Below, in pieces: positions 32,267 through 42,049 of a stretch of 64,000 nucleotides of DNA. Made by a program: the position numbers and the translations under genes. Source of the DNA: Delphinus delphis (taxonomy: Eukaryota; Chordata; Mammalia; Artiodactyla; Delphinidae). A model generated the notes under the pieces. It was not told the origin of the DNA. It saw only the letters and a list, made by a program, of their open reading frames with translations, and searched no databases. The stretch covers positions 40,503,755-40,567,754 of the forward strand of contig NC_082701.1 of NCBI RefSeq assembly GCF_949987515.2, read 5' to 3'. The stretch's first letter is position 1; each line of letters opens with the position of its first letter.

Positions 32267-33714
32267 TTGGTGCCTGTGGTTGCTGTCTTATCTCCGTTTA
32301 CATCTCCCTGCCAGGCCCTCTTAGACTGACCCTTGGTTCAGGCTGTCTGTGGGGTCTTGGCTTCCCTGCATTTCGGGGCTCCATGGCTTTTATGCTCTGT
32401 GATGTGCTGTCCATCAGTCCCGCTCCTGACTTCAGGCGCAGCTCCAGGATTCCCAGGCTGGGCTTCAAGGTTGTCCATGAGACACGTCAGACACACATGA
32501 GGCAACAGAAGACTTTTTGCATCCCCTTCTGGCTGAGGAGAGAAAAGTCCCAATCTCTCCTGGCTGGGATCTGGCTGGTCCAGCAGGGCTGGTAGCTGCC
32601 AGGGCGGGGGTGGGGGTAGCGGAGGGGGACTGAGCCTGCAGGTGGGAGGTGAGGAGGGATCCCTGAACAGCATGGCTCATCGGGAACATGTGCTCCCTCC
32701 CTGGTCCTTTCGGGGTCCACGTTCCTCTCTCTCCCTCTGCAGAATGTGACTCAGACCCCATACCTCACCCCCCCCAGAGATGGGTACGGCTGACAGACTA
32801 ACACACCCTTTGCTGTGACTCAGCGTCCTGCTCCGCCTCGCTGCCCACTGTCCGCTCAGGCTCATCAGAGCCGTCCAGGGTTGTTTACCATCACCTCTGG
32901 CCATGCATAATTCATCAGCCTCCCTCTTCCCTGTGGCCATCGTTCCCTGCCTCTCCCAAATCATTCAGGTGGCTGAGCCCCCCTCCTCTGAGGCCTCTGA
33001 GAACGCAGAAGCCCCTCGCTTACTGAGCAGCCTGCCTTGTGAGAAGACACCTTCAGACTAGGATGGAGAGGGTAGGAGGGGGACCTGTCCTGATCTTGTG
33101 TCAGGAAAAAATGTCGCCACACACCTCTCCCTGCTTCCCAGCCCCTCCCTGCCCACGGGGTCTTCTCCTGCATCGTCCATCCTGGAAACTGGGAAAGTCA
33201 GCAAGTCAGACTGAGCAAGGAGGAAGGAGGCTGGTACTGGGGAGAAGCTGGAAGCGGTGTGACAGGGCACCCGGCTGCCTTGCTGCAGTCAGTTAGCATC
33301 GACCAGTGTTCTTTCTTCAAGTGCTGCCCAGAATAGTTTTCATGTGAAGTGTGCTTTTAATTATCCCAAGGTGGTGACTTACCTCAGTCTGACCCAGCCC
33401 CTCCCTGTCCCAGCTGAGCTGACAGAGACCCCCACCCTCAGGGAGCATCCCAGCCCCACCCAGACCCAGAGCCCCTCCTGCCAGGGTCCTGGGGACTCAG
33501 TCCTCCCAGGGGGCGGAGCTAGAAGTCCCCTTGAGCCGCAGACCTGGGATGTATCTGGGAGAACCTGAAGGGAGTCTGGGTGGGGAGGGAGGAGACTATC
33601 ACTGCCATTGATCAGGGACTCCCACGACTCCCACAGGAGGAAAACCAGTCCAGCAGGGGCAGCAGATCCCCCAGGGCGACATTACCTGGCAACCACAAAG
33701 CAGAGTGCCTTCTG
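32267..33714. other. G+C-rich unique DNA, no gene recognised
   Basis: This is the longest G+C-rich stretch without clear repeats. Many overlapping frames are open on both strands, which is expected from composition. 'tcctcccagggggcggagct' at 33503-33522 is a weak CTCF/Sp1-like site. I find no frame with domain signatures or clean splice boundaries. Confidence 0.45.
32602..32628 (+). promoter_or_regulatory. G-quadruplex motif
   Basis: Four G runs (3, 5, 5 and 5 bases) are separated by loops of 1, 1 and 7 bases. It is non-repeat and G+C-rich. Confidence 0.7.
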
Positions 33715-33768
33715 CCCCCGCTTTAGCGAGGGCCAGCCCTGAATCCGAAACCCCAGTGACAGCGCTGC
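33715..33768 (+). repeat. Copy 2 of the unidentified local repeat
   Basis: 'gctttagcgagggccagccc' and 'tgaatccgaaaccccagtga' align with 31599-31640. The copies are diverged by my eye and lie about 2.1 kb apart. Confidence 0.55.
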
Positions 33769-33836
33769 TCTGACAACTTGGCATGTATTCACTCACTGCA
33801 TCTCCCAGTGACATAGGGACAGTTCTGCTCATTTTA

Positions 33837-34179
33837 TAAATTTATTTACTTATTTTGGGCTGCGTTGGGTCTCCGTTGCTGCACGCGGGCTTTCTCTAGT
33901 TGTGGCCAGCAGGGGCTACTCTTCGTTGCGGTGCGCGGGCTTCTCATTGTGGTGGCTTCTCTCGTTGCGGAGCACAGGCTCTAGGCGTGTGGGCTTCAGT
34001 AGTTATGGCGTGTGGGCTCAGTAGTTGTGGCACACGGGCTCTAGAGCGCAGGCTCAGTAGTTGTGGCGCACGGGCTTAGCTGCTCCATGGCATGTGGGAT
34101 CTTCCCAGACCAGGGCTCAAACCCGTGTACCCTGAAATGGCAGGAGGATTGTTAACCACTGCTCCACCAGGGAAGTCCC
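33837..34179 (-). mobile_element. CHR-type SINE, longest form, minus orientation
   Basis: A perfect 13-bp target-site duplication 'tctgctcatttta' lies at 33824-33836 and 34180-34192. The body has three tandem 'cagtagttgtggc' style blocks, more than the other copies, so this is a longer subfamily or an internally expanded copy. It inserted into a MIR that resumes at 34193. Confidence 0.95.
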
Positions 34180-34192
34180 TCTGCTCATTTTA

Positions 34193-34325
34193 GAAGGGAG
34201 GAAACTGAGGCACAACTGAGCCATCAGATAGCTTGCTGTCACACAGCTGGTGGACGGAAGAGTGGCTGGGATTAAGTCCAGGTGGCCTAGTTCCAGGGAT
34301 GTGCTCTTAACGCTGGCATCCCGCA
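34193..34325 (+). repeat. MIR SINE interrupted by the SINE, plus orientation
   Basis: 'gaaactgaggcacaactgag' and 'cacacagctggtggacggaa' are the MIR 3' half. The 5' half lies left of the SINE at about 33770-33836. Confidence 0.8.
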
Positions 34326-34379
34326 GCCCCTCGCTCCCACTTGCCTCTAAGCCCTCACCCGCAGCTCTAGGTGACCACT

Positions 34380-34656
34380 AATCTGAATTCTGTCTTTATA
34401 GATTTGCCTAATCCTGACATTTCATATAAATGGAATCACATGATATAACTAGATTCTTTCACTTGGCATATTGATTTCAAGGTACACCTATGTTATAACA
34501 TGTATCTGTTATGGCTGAACGGTATTCCATTGTATAGCTATACCACATTTTACATTTACCAGCTGATGGACATTTGGGTTGTTTCCGCTTCTTGGCTATC
34601 ATGAATAATGCTACTATGAACATTGATGTACAAGTTTTATATAGAAATATGTTTTT
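34380..34656 (-). mobile_element. Old L1 ORF2 fragment, minus orientation, left piece
   Basis: Reversed old-L1 text: 'cacttggcatattgatttca', 'ggacatttgggttgtttccg' and 'gtacaagttttatatagaaa'. Homologous old sequence resumes at 35193, on the far side of a younger L1 piece. Confidence 0.8.
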
Positions 34657-35140
34657 ATTTCTCAGACTCTGGGTCCATCCACCTCACTACAAATAACTCA
34701 ATTTCGTTTCTTTTTATGGTTGAGTAATACTCCATTGTATATATGTGCCACATCTTCTTTATCCATTCAGCTGTCGATGGACACTTAGGTTGCTTCCTTG
34801 TCCTGGCTATTGTAAGTAGAGCTGCAACGAACATTGTGGTACATGACTCTTTTTGAATTATGGTTTTCTCAGGGTATATGCCCAGTAGTGGGATTGCTGG
34901 GTCATATGGTAGTTCTATTTTTAGTTCTTTAAAGGAAACTCCATACTGTTCTCCATAGTGGCTGTATCGATTTACATTCCCACCAACAGTGTAAGAGGGT
35001 TCCCTTTTCTCCACACCCTCTCCAGCATTTGTTGTTTGTAGATTTTCTGATGATGCCCATTCTAACTGGTGTGAGGTGATACCTCATAATAGTTTTCATT
35101 TGCATTTCTCTAATGGTTAGTGATGTTGAGCATCCTTTCA
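34657..35140 (-). mobile_element. Younger L1 ORF2 3' segment, minus orientation
   Basis: On the minus strand 34655-35014 is open and reads the ORF2 C-terminal signatures '[16 protein letters not shown]' and 'IYTMEYYSTIKRNE'. It closely resembles the L1s at 35.9 and 37.7 kb and differs in age from the old L1 on both sides. It lacks the 3' UTR and tail. Confidence 0.88.
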
Positions 35141-35192
35141 TCCAAAAAATGGGCAGAAGACCTAAATAGACATTTCTCTGAAGAAGATATAC
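35141..35192 (+). mobile_element. Inverted 50-bp L1 piece inside the minus-strand L1
   Basis: 'aaaaaatgggcagaagacct' and 'aaatagacatttctctgaag' are in plus (sense) orientation, whereas the DNA on both sides is antisense L1. In L1 order this text lies just upstream of the segment at its left, with about 20 bases missing at the junction. Confidence 0.85.
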
Positions 35193-35577
35193 AGATTGTG
35201 ACTTGTCTTTTTATTATTATGTTGTAAGAGTTCTTTATATGTTTTGGATACAATACCCTTATCAGATATATGGTTTGCAAATATATTCTCATATTCTGTG
35301 GATTCTCTTCCCTTTCTTGATGGTGCTCTCTGCAACATAAAATAATTTAATTTTGATGAGGTCCAATTTATCTTTTTCTTTTGTTGTTTGTGCATTTGGT
35401 GTCATATCTAAAAACTATTGTATGATTTAAGGTCATAAAGATTTATGCCTACTTTTTTTATAGAATTTTATAGTTTCAGCTGTTACATTTAAGTCTTTAA
35501 TCCATTTTGGATTAATTTTTTATTCAATGTAAGGAAGGGGTCTAATTTTATTCTTTTGCCAGTGGCTACCCCATGTC
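35193..35577 (-). mobile_element. Old L1 ORF2 fragment, minus orientation, right piece
   Basis: 'tgtaagagttctttatatgt', 'cagatatatggtttgcaaat' and 'gatgaggtccaatttatctt' continue the old L1 interrupted at 34656. No frame is open. Confidence 0.82.
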
Positions 35578-35582
35578 CCATG

Positions 35583-35740
35583 TCATTTGTTTTTATAAAT
35601 AGAGTTTTATTGGAACAGAAAACACCTATTCATTTACACATTCTCTAAGGCGGCTTTCATGATGATACAGTGGCAGAGTTGAGTAGTTGCTGTGGAGACC
35701 AGAAGGCTCATAATGTTGAACTATTTACTTTATCAACATT
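35583..35740. mobile_element. Old DNA-transposon fragment (hAT-like), family not named
   Basis: 'gagttttattggaacagaaa' and 'gttgagtagttgctgtggag' match a common mammalian MITE whose consensus contains 'ttttattggaacacagcc'. A short continuation, 'attgctggcccctgctgtaa', may lie right of the next L1 at about 36642-36665, which would mean the L1 split it. Confidence 0.65.
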
Positions 35741-35741
35741 C

Positions 35742-36640
35742 ACATAATTAATCTCCAAAATATATAAACAGTTCATGAAGCTCAATATTAAAAAAACAAA
35801 TAACCCAATCAAAAAATTGGCAAAAGACCTAAATAAACATTTCTCCAAAGAATACATACAGATGGCCAGGAAGCACTTGAAAAGCTGCTCAACATCACTA
35901 ATTATTAGAGAAATGCAAATCAAAACTACAATGAGGTATCACCTCACACCAGTTAGAATGGGCATCATCAGAAAATCTACAAACAACAAATGCTGGAGAG
36001 GGTGTGGAGAAAAGGGAACCCTCTTGCACTGTTGGTGGGAATGTAAATCGATACAGCCACTATGGAGAACAGTATGGAGGTTCCTTAAAGAACTAAAAAT
36101 AGAACTACCATATGACCCAGCAATCCCACTACTGGGCACATACCCAGAGAAAACCATAATTCAAAAAGACACATGCACCCCAACGTTCACTGCAGCACTA
36201 TTTACAATAGCCAGGGCATGAAAGCAACCTAAATGCCCATCGACAGACGAATGGATAAAGAAGATGTGGTACATATATACAATGGGATATTACTCAGCCA
36301 TAACAAGGAGTGATACTGGATCATTTGTAGAGACGTGGATGGATCTAGAGACTGTTCTACAGAGTGAAGTAAGTCAGAAAGAGAAAAACAAATATTGTAT
36401 ATTAACACATACATGTGAAATCTAGAAAAATGGTACAGATGAACCAGTTTGCAAGGCAGAAATAGAGACACAGATGTAGAGAACAAATGTATGGACACCA
36501 TGGGGGGAAAGTGGCAGGGCTGGTGGCAGTGGTGGAATGAATTGGGAGATTGGGATTGACATATATACACTAACATGTATAAAATAGATAACTAATAAGA
36601 AAAAGAGAAAAAATAACTTTCACATAAGTAAATAAATAAA
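35742..36640 (+). mobile_element. L1 3' part with ORF2 fragment, plus orientation
   Basis: This 5'-truncated L1 carries the last part of ORF2 and part of the 3' UTR. On the plus strand 35775-36221 is open for 148 codons and shows '[16 protein letters not shown]', '[13 protein letters not shown]' and '[11 protein letters not shown]' before a stop. The reverse-transcriptase domain is missing, so it is inactive. It ends with an (aaat)n stretch and forms a long inverted repeat with 34657-35140. Confidence 0.9.
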
Positions 36641-37310
36641 TAAAATTGCTGGCCCCTGCTGTAAATATTCATCAAATAAGTGAATAAATGAATAAATAAA
36701 ATTGAATGAGTATACAAATGTATGGCTATCAGTAGTACTTTCATAGCTTAGAGAAAAAGGTCCCTAGCTCTTGCAAAGAGCGAACAGCTTCAGTGACTTA
36801 TAGTAGAACAACCTCCTCACGTGGAAACCATGGGGCTGGAGATGTACGTTCAAGTCTCAGCTTTGACCCCTCTATAAGTCTCCTCGGGAAGGAGCCGTTA
36901 GTGTCACTCTCCCTAAATCCCGTGTCCCTGTTCTGCTTTCAGAAGGTGCTGACCATGCCAGATCTCTGATACAGCTGGGGCTTTGGCATCCCTCTTTGCA
37001 CTTCCCCGTCTGCCTTGTCAAGGTGCTCCTCCCAGAATGCCCTGAGTGTGAGGACACGGGGTGAGCACAGGGGGGCAACCTCCATGGCTTCTACCTGTGG
37101 CAGCAGAAGCCCTCAGGCAGCTGTCAGAGCAGCTGCAACCAAGATCTCCCCACGAGGCTCCAAAATACCACAGGGGTCACCCTCCAAGAGACGTCTCCCC
37201 AGTGGAACCTCAGCTTCTCTGATGGAGAGCAGTACCCCTTCTCTGTGTCCCATTGCCTGCCTGCCTTCACAATACATCTCACCACCTTTCTATTGGCTCT
37301 TTATTGAAAT
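36641..37310. other. Unique noncoding DNA
   Basis: The first 80 bp is AT-rich (taaa)n-like text around the old transposon remnant. The 103-codon frame at 37015-37326 has no recognised domain. Confidence 0.4.
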
Positions 37311-37314
37311 GGCC

Positions 37315-37520
37315 CATGGATGCTAAAAGAGCCTGGTCTTTGGAATTTGACGGTGATGACTTCTAATCTTACTTCTCCTTGACTATATAGCTCTGCAACC
37401 TTGGCAAGTTCATTTTATTCTCTTTGAGCCTTCAGTTCATCCTTTGAGGAATGGGGGAGAATGATAAATGTATAAGGTTATTGTAAAAATTTACAGACAT
37501 AGCCTAAATAAAACATCCTT
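37315..37520 (-). repeat. MIR SINE, minus orientation, worn
   Basis: 'gcctggtctttggaatttga', 'ccttggcaagttcattttat' and 'ttcagttcatcctttgagga' are in reversed MIR order. Confidence 0.7.
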
Positions 37521-37710
37521 ATGTAGGTCCCAGTGGGGACAGGATGAGGAACTAGGAATCACTGATAATATTCATATCCCTCTTAAAACTGGGGAATCCT
37601 CAGCCAGCCTGACCCAGATATAGCAGCAAATATATGAATTTTCTATTAAGCCTTTTCTGTCGCTTCTGTGTTTGGTCCCTATTCTGTGCTCACATAACAT
37701 GTCATATCTT

Positions 37711-38433
37711 TTTTTTTTTAACATCTTTATTGGAGTATAATTGCTTTACAATGTTGTGTTAGTTTCTGCTGTATAACAAAGTGAATCAGCTATACATATA
37801 CATATATCCCCATATCCCCTCCCTCGTGTGTCTCCCTCCCATCCTCCCTATCTCACCCCTCTAGGTGGTCACAAAGCACCGAGCTGATCTCCCTGTGCTA
37901 TGCGGCTGCTTCCCACTAGCTATCTGTTTTACATTTGGTAGTGTATATATGTCCATGCCACTCTCTCACTTCGTCACAGCTTACCCTTCCCCCTCCCCAT
38001 ATCCTCAAGTCCATTCTCTACATCTGCGTCTTTATTCCTGTCCTGCCCCTAGGTTCTTCAGAACAATTTTTTTTTTTTTTTAGATTCCATATTCATGTGT
38101 TAGCATACGGTATTTGTTTTTCTCTTTCTGGCTTACTTCACTCTGTATGACAGACTCTAGGTCCATCCACCTCACTACAAATAACTCAATTTATTTTCTT
38201 TTTATGGCTGAGTAATACTCCATTGTATATATGTGCCACATCTTCTTTATCCATTCATCTGTCTGTGGACACTTAGGTGGCTTCCATGTCCTGGCTATTA
38301 TAAATAGAGCTGCAATGAATATTGTGGTACATGACTCTTTTTGAATTATGGTTTTCTCAGGGTATATGCCCAGTAGTGGGATTGCTGGGTCGTATGGTAG
38401 TTCTATTTTTAATTTTTTAAGGGACCTCTATAC
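37711..38433 (-). mobile_element. Young 5'-truncated L1 with intact target-site duplication, minus orientation
   Basis: A perfect 11-bp duplication 'tgtcatatctt' (37700-37710 and 38434-38444) brackets the element. The left end is the reversed A tail, then 'aacatctttattggagtata' (3' UTR). The right end is ORF2 text 'ggattgctgggtcgtatggt' and 'ttaagggacctctatac', where reverse transcription stopped. It is the clearest recent L1 insertion in the window. Confidence 0.96.
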
Positions 38434-38444
38434 TGTCATATCTT

Positions 38445-39014
38445 CATCACAGAATTTTTGCCCTAAATCTCTGTCTCCTAGATAGTAATTGTCTTTGGAT
38501 AACCAAGGTCTAGAATAGTAGCTGGTGCATAATGCTCTCAGTAAGTGTCTGAATGTCAGCATTCACTTTATGGGTTCTTTTCTTCCTACGTGACTGATGT
38601 GTCCGAAGGACCGCACATCCAGAAATCGCTGAGATCCAAATGAATCATATTCTTTGGATCCAAGGTTGCCTACCCTAAGCTCTTGGGAGGTTTGGACAAA
38701 ATTCAAGAAGCATATTTCAGAGACTGGCTCCTTCTTAAGACTTGGAGTAGACTTTGTGAACCGTGATCTCCATCACGTGAACCGTGATGTCTAGATCCAT
38801 GGCATTTGTAGTCCTCACCTTTTCACCTAATTCATTCAAGCCTGCCCCGAATGGTAGAGAGATCATTCCTGGGTCCCACAGTTTATGGGACAATTGGGAA
38901 CTGGAGAGTGTTAAAGGAAGAAAACAGAAAGATGAAATTCAGGAACAGCCAAAAGGAATATGGGATTGTAAGAGATTAGAAAGGAAACTCAGGAAACCTG
39001 GAAAGATCAACATT
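38445..39014. other. Unique noncoding DNA
   Basis: A direct repeat 'tcacgtgaaccgtgatgt' style pair ('gtgaaccgtgat' twice) occurs at 38756-38790. No gene is recognised. Confidence 0.4.
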
Positions 39015-39025
39015 TAAAATGCATG

Positions 39026-39250
39026 GGGCTTCCCTGGTGGCGCAGTGGTTGAGAGTCCACCTGCCGATGCAGAGGACACGGGTTTGTGCCCCGGTCCGGG
39101 AAGATCCCACATGCCGTGGAGCGGCTGGGCACGTGAGCCATGGCCGCTGAGCCTGCGCGTCTGGAGCCTGTGCTCCGCAGCGGGAGAGGCCACGGCAGTG
39201 AGAGGCCCGTGTACCGCAAATAAATAAAATAAATAAATAAATAAATAAAA
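39026..39250 (+). mobile_element. Young CHR-type SINE, plus orientation
   Basis: It has the complete head 'ggcttccctggtggcgcagt', the body and an (aaat)n tail. The 11-bp duplication 'taaaatgcatg' is perfect (39015-39025 and 39251-39261). The B-box region reads 'gggtttgtgcccc' and is degraded. Confidence 0.97.
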
Positions 39251-39261
39251 TAAAATGCATG

Positions 39262-40035
39262 TACTCTTTGATTCCCCCAAATCTCACTTCTAGGAATTCA
39301 TCCTAAGGATTAATCCTGCATGTGCTCAAAGATAAATGCAAAAGGATTTTCATGGAAGCATTGTTTTTTTAAAAAGATATGTATGTAGAATTGGAAACAA
39401 CCAAAATTTCCATCAGTAAAACACTATGAAGATATCCATACAATAAAACATGAAGCAGACATTAAAAAGGATGAATTTAGGAACTTTCCTAAACTGATGT
39501 TGAGTGTGTACCTTGGTACAGACATTTTTTAAAAGTGGCAGTTTCACTCCTGTTTACCCGAGAAAGGTCTTTATACGTGTACCAAAAGGAACGCACAAAG
39601 CATTTCTATTTGTAATGGCCCCAAACTGGAGACCGCCTAGAAGTTCATGAGCATTAGGATGGATAAATCAATTCTTAGATAACCATACGTTGGAGGACTA
39701 TACAAATAAAAACGAAGAGCAGCTACACAGAACTGCATAAATGAGCCTTACAAAATGTTGGGCAAATAAACCAGACACAGAAGAATCTATAATGTATGAT
39801 TTCTTCTATAGGAAGTTCAAAATCAGGTAAAACTAATATATATTTGAAGTTGGGGGAATGATTACCCTCGGAGAGAAGGAAGGTGGTAGTGATTAGGAGG
39901 GGATAGGAGAGAACTGGATGAGAGGGAGGGAGGCTTGCAGTGGTCTATGTATTGTTCTCAGTGGTGGTTCCATTATTTGTGGACTTTTCTGTATGTTTGT
40001 TCTATTTCAGTAAAAAAATAAAGCAAAAGTTAAAA
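39262..40035 (+). mobile_element. Old L1 3' sequence, plus orientation, probably two pieces
   Basis: 'tcacttctaggaattcatcc' and 'taaggattaatcctgcatgt' mark one L1 ORF2 end. 'tttgtaatggccccaaactg' with 'gatgaatttaggaactttcc'-type text marks a similar order repeated at about 39590. 'gttctatttcagtaaaaaaa' marks the 3' tail. All frames are closed. Confidence 0.65.
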
Positions 40036-40990
40036 AAAATCCACCATCTTTTGGAGGAAAGAAAGTAGATTGTAGCACAATATGTAGTAATATCTCATTT
40101 AGGCTAGAAAGGGAGAGGTGAACTCTGAATGGAAAATTCTGGAAAGGTATGGACCAAGATGTTAATAAGAGTGGCTCTAGTCGGAAGGAACGTTTTCACT
40201 TGCTTCCTTGTATATTTCTATGCTGCTGAATTTTTAACAGTATCTATTACTTTTATACAAATAGAGAAGATGCTTCTGTTGTGAAAGATGAGGAAAGCAG
40301 GGTCCTAATTCTTCTGACCAGTCCAGCAACCTGGATTGGTCAGCGCAAGGGAAGCGGAGCAGAATGAGGCTTATAATTCACGCAACTAAAACCACCTCCC
40401 TCAGCTCCTGACCACAGCCTGGTGTCGATGTGCGTTCTCCAACCTGGGGCCTCAGCAGCTTTGATGCATCACTCCAGGCCCCCCAACTTTATGCCTGTTC
40501 ATCTCCTCAGTTGCTAGGCAATATGTAATTACATTTTGGAAAGCCTCCTCCACCCTGGATGTATGATCCTGGAAATTGGACTTTGCATCTGGCAATCTTA
40601 GAAAGCAAAGTTCCACTCCCCTCAGCCCCGTACCCTCTGGCTTGCAGTTGACTCACAATTTAATTAAAAAGATTCCAGGGACATCTGGTTTCCTTTTCTA
40701 GGAGTACATTTGCAGTTGGCTTTTCTGGCGTGTTTTTATTTGCAAGCCGTGGATTTATTTACAGAGACAGAGAGACTCATTTTCCTCTCTTAGGTATGTC
40801 TTTGTGGTCTTTATTAACGCTGTGTTTCATCATCTCTGATTGTTCCTCTGCGTTGTAAGCTGCTAATGGTCTGTTCCTCCCTGTGTTCTGCTCAGTCCCT
40901 GAGTGACAAGTGATGCCGCCAAGCTGCCTGCCACCCTGCTGACCCCGTCCAGAGCATGGGGTGCCTGCTCACTGCTGGGGGATCCAGAGC
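40036..40990. other. Mostly unique DNA
   Basis: An L1-tail-like piece occurs at about 40190-40262 ('gtatatttctatgctgctga'). The remainder is unrecognised and no gene is seen. Confidence 0.4.
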
Positions 40991-41009
40991 ACAGCGCCCC
41001 CTGACCAGT
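40991..41009 (-). promoter_or_regulatory. Candidate CTCF site, reverse orientation
   Basis: 'acagcgccccctgaccagt' contains AGCGCCCCCTG, the reverse complement of the CTCF core CAGGGGGCGCT. It points leftward, so it converges with the forward match at 10193-10210. It is non-repeat. Motif evidence only. Confidence 0.5.
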
Positions 41010-41875
41010 CCCCAAGCCCCATGCCCCTTACCATCAGAAGTGTCTTTAATAGTCACAACATAAATATAGAAGGAGCTTTTAGAGAGAGACGCCTGGTAGA
41101 GGGAAGTGGGGAAAACTGAACCAGGAGCTGGCTGGGTGATCTCTGGCAAAACACTTGCCCTTTCTGGGTCTCTGTTCTACTTGTAAAATAAGTAGTTGGA
41201 CTTAACTAGCGTTTCCCGAACGTTGGGTCCTTTCCAAACTTGCATGATTTGTTCTGTATCTGCATGCCTCCTATACTATTTGTTCTACAATATTTTTCCT
41301 TGAATCGACTCTTTTCACCCTTCAACGTGTGTATTTATAACGGGAACTTTAAATCACTCTATGAATGGTAAAATATTATCATTCACCATAAAGAGAAGGT
41401 AACTGTAAAAATAAGTATAATGAAAACAAAACAGCGCTGCTAGCTTGTAGCTAGAAGCTTTCTGCCCAGGCTCTGTGCCCATCTCTTGTTCTCTCTTTGT
41501 TAAAAAGGAAAATTAGCCAATGTTTAGAGACTTGTAAGAGGCCTATTAATACCACTTTGAGGCTTTCTCCTTAGACAATACCAGAAGGACTGAAAGAGAG
41601 CTGAGAAGGAAATCAGTGCCTGATTACAGGATAATGTAAAAAAGAACGGTGACCTTGATAATCTTGAAAGTTCTTTCTGGTTCTGTCATGGGAGAACAGA
41701 CTGTAGCAGAGACCCATTACAGACTCTGGAAGTTCACGTTGAGTCCATTTCTGCCAGGCCTCTTCTCTGAGTTCTGATAACTTGTGGGCGTGGGTGCCCG
41801 GGGAGGGGATGCTGTTAAGGAATATCTTTGATTAGTCACTAATTCATTCATTCATTCATTCAGCTATGGAAATCC
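41010..41875. other. Unique noncoding DNA
   Basis: A reversed MIR trace at 41110-41200 ('cttgccctttctgggtctct') is likely. An (attc)n run lies at 41841-41862. No gene is seen. Confidence 0.4.
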
Positions 41876-41879
41876 TGGC

Positions 41880-42045
41880 TGGGTATTACGGGAAGAGCTG
41901 GGGACACCTAAGTCGATCTGAGTTCAAATATTGGCCTGCCACTTCCTAGCTATTTTACCCTAAATACATATTTGCACCTATTTCTTATCTGTAAGATTGG
42001 GATTAAAAAGACATATCTGAGATGCCTTTGTAAGGATGAAGTGGA
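41880..42045 (-). repeat. MIR SINE, minus orientation
   Basis: 'gttcaaatattggcctgcca', 'cttcctagctattttaccct' and 'tatctgtaagattgggatta' fit the reversed MIR. Confidence 0.75.
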
Positions 42046-42049
42046 ATTC

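Noticed and set aside
33503..33522. CTCF/Sp1-like 'cagggggcggagc'
   Set aside because: It lacks the 'GGCGC' part of the CTCF core and is in a G+C-rich stretch where such matches are expected by chance.
33895..33920. CTCF-like 'ggccagcaggggctac' inside a SINE
   Set aside because: It is one G short of the core and is part of the SINE consensus, so it says nothing specific about this locus.
35775..36221. 148-codon L1 ORF2 frame as a functional CDS
   Set aside because: It is only the C-terminal part of ORF2 in a 5'-truncated L1. The endonuclease and reverse-transcriptase domains are absent.
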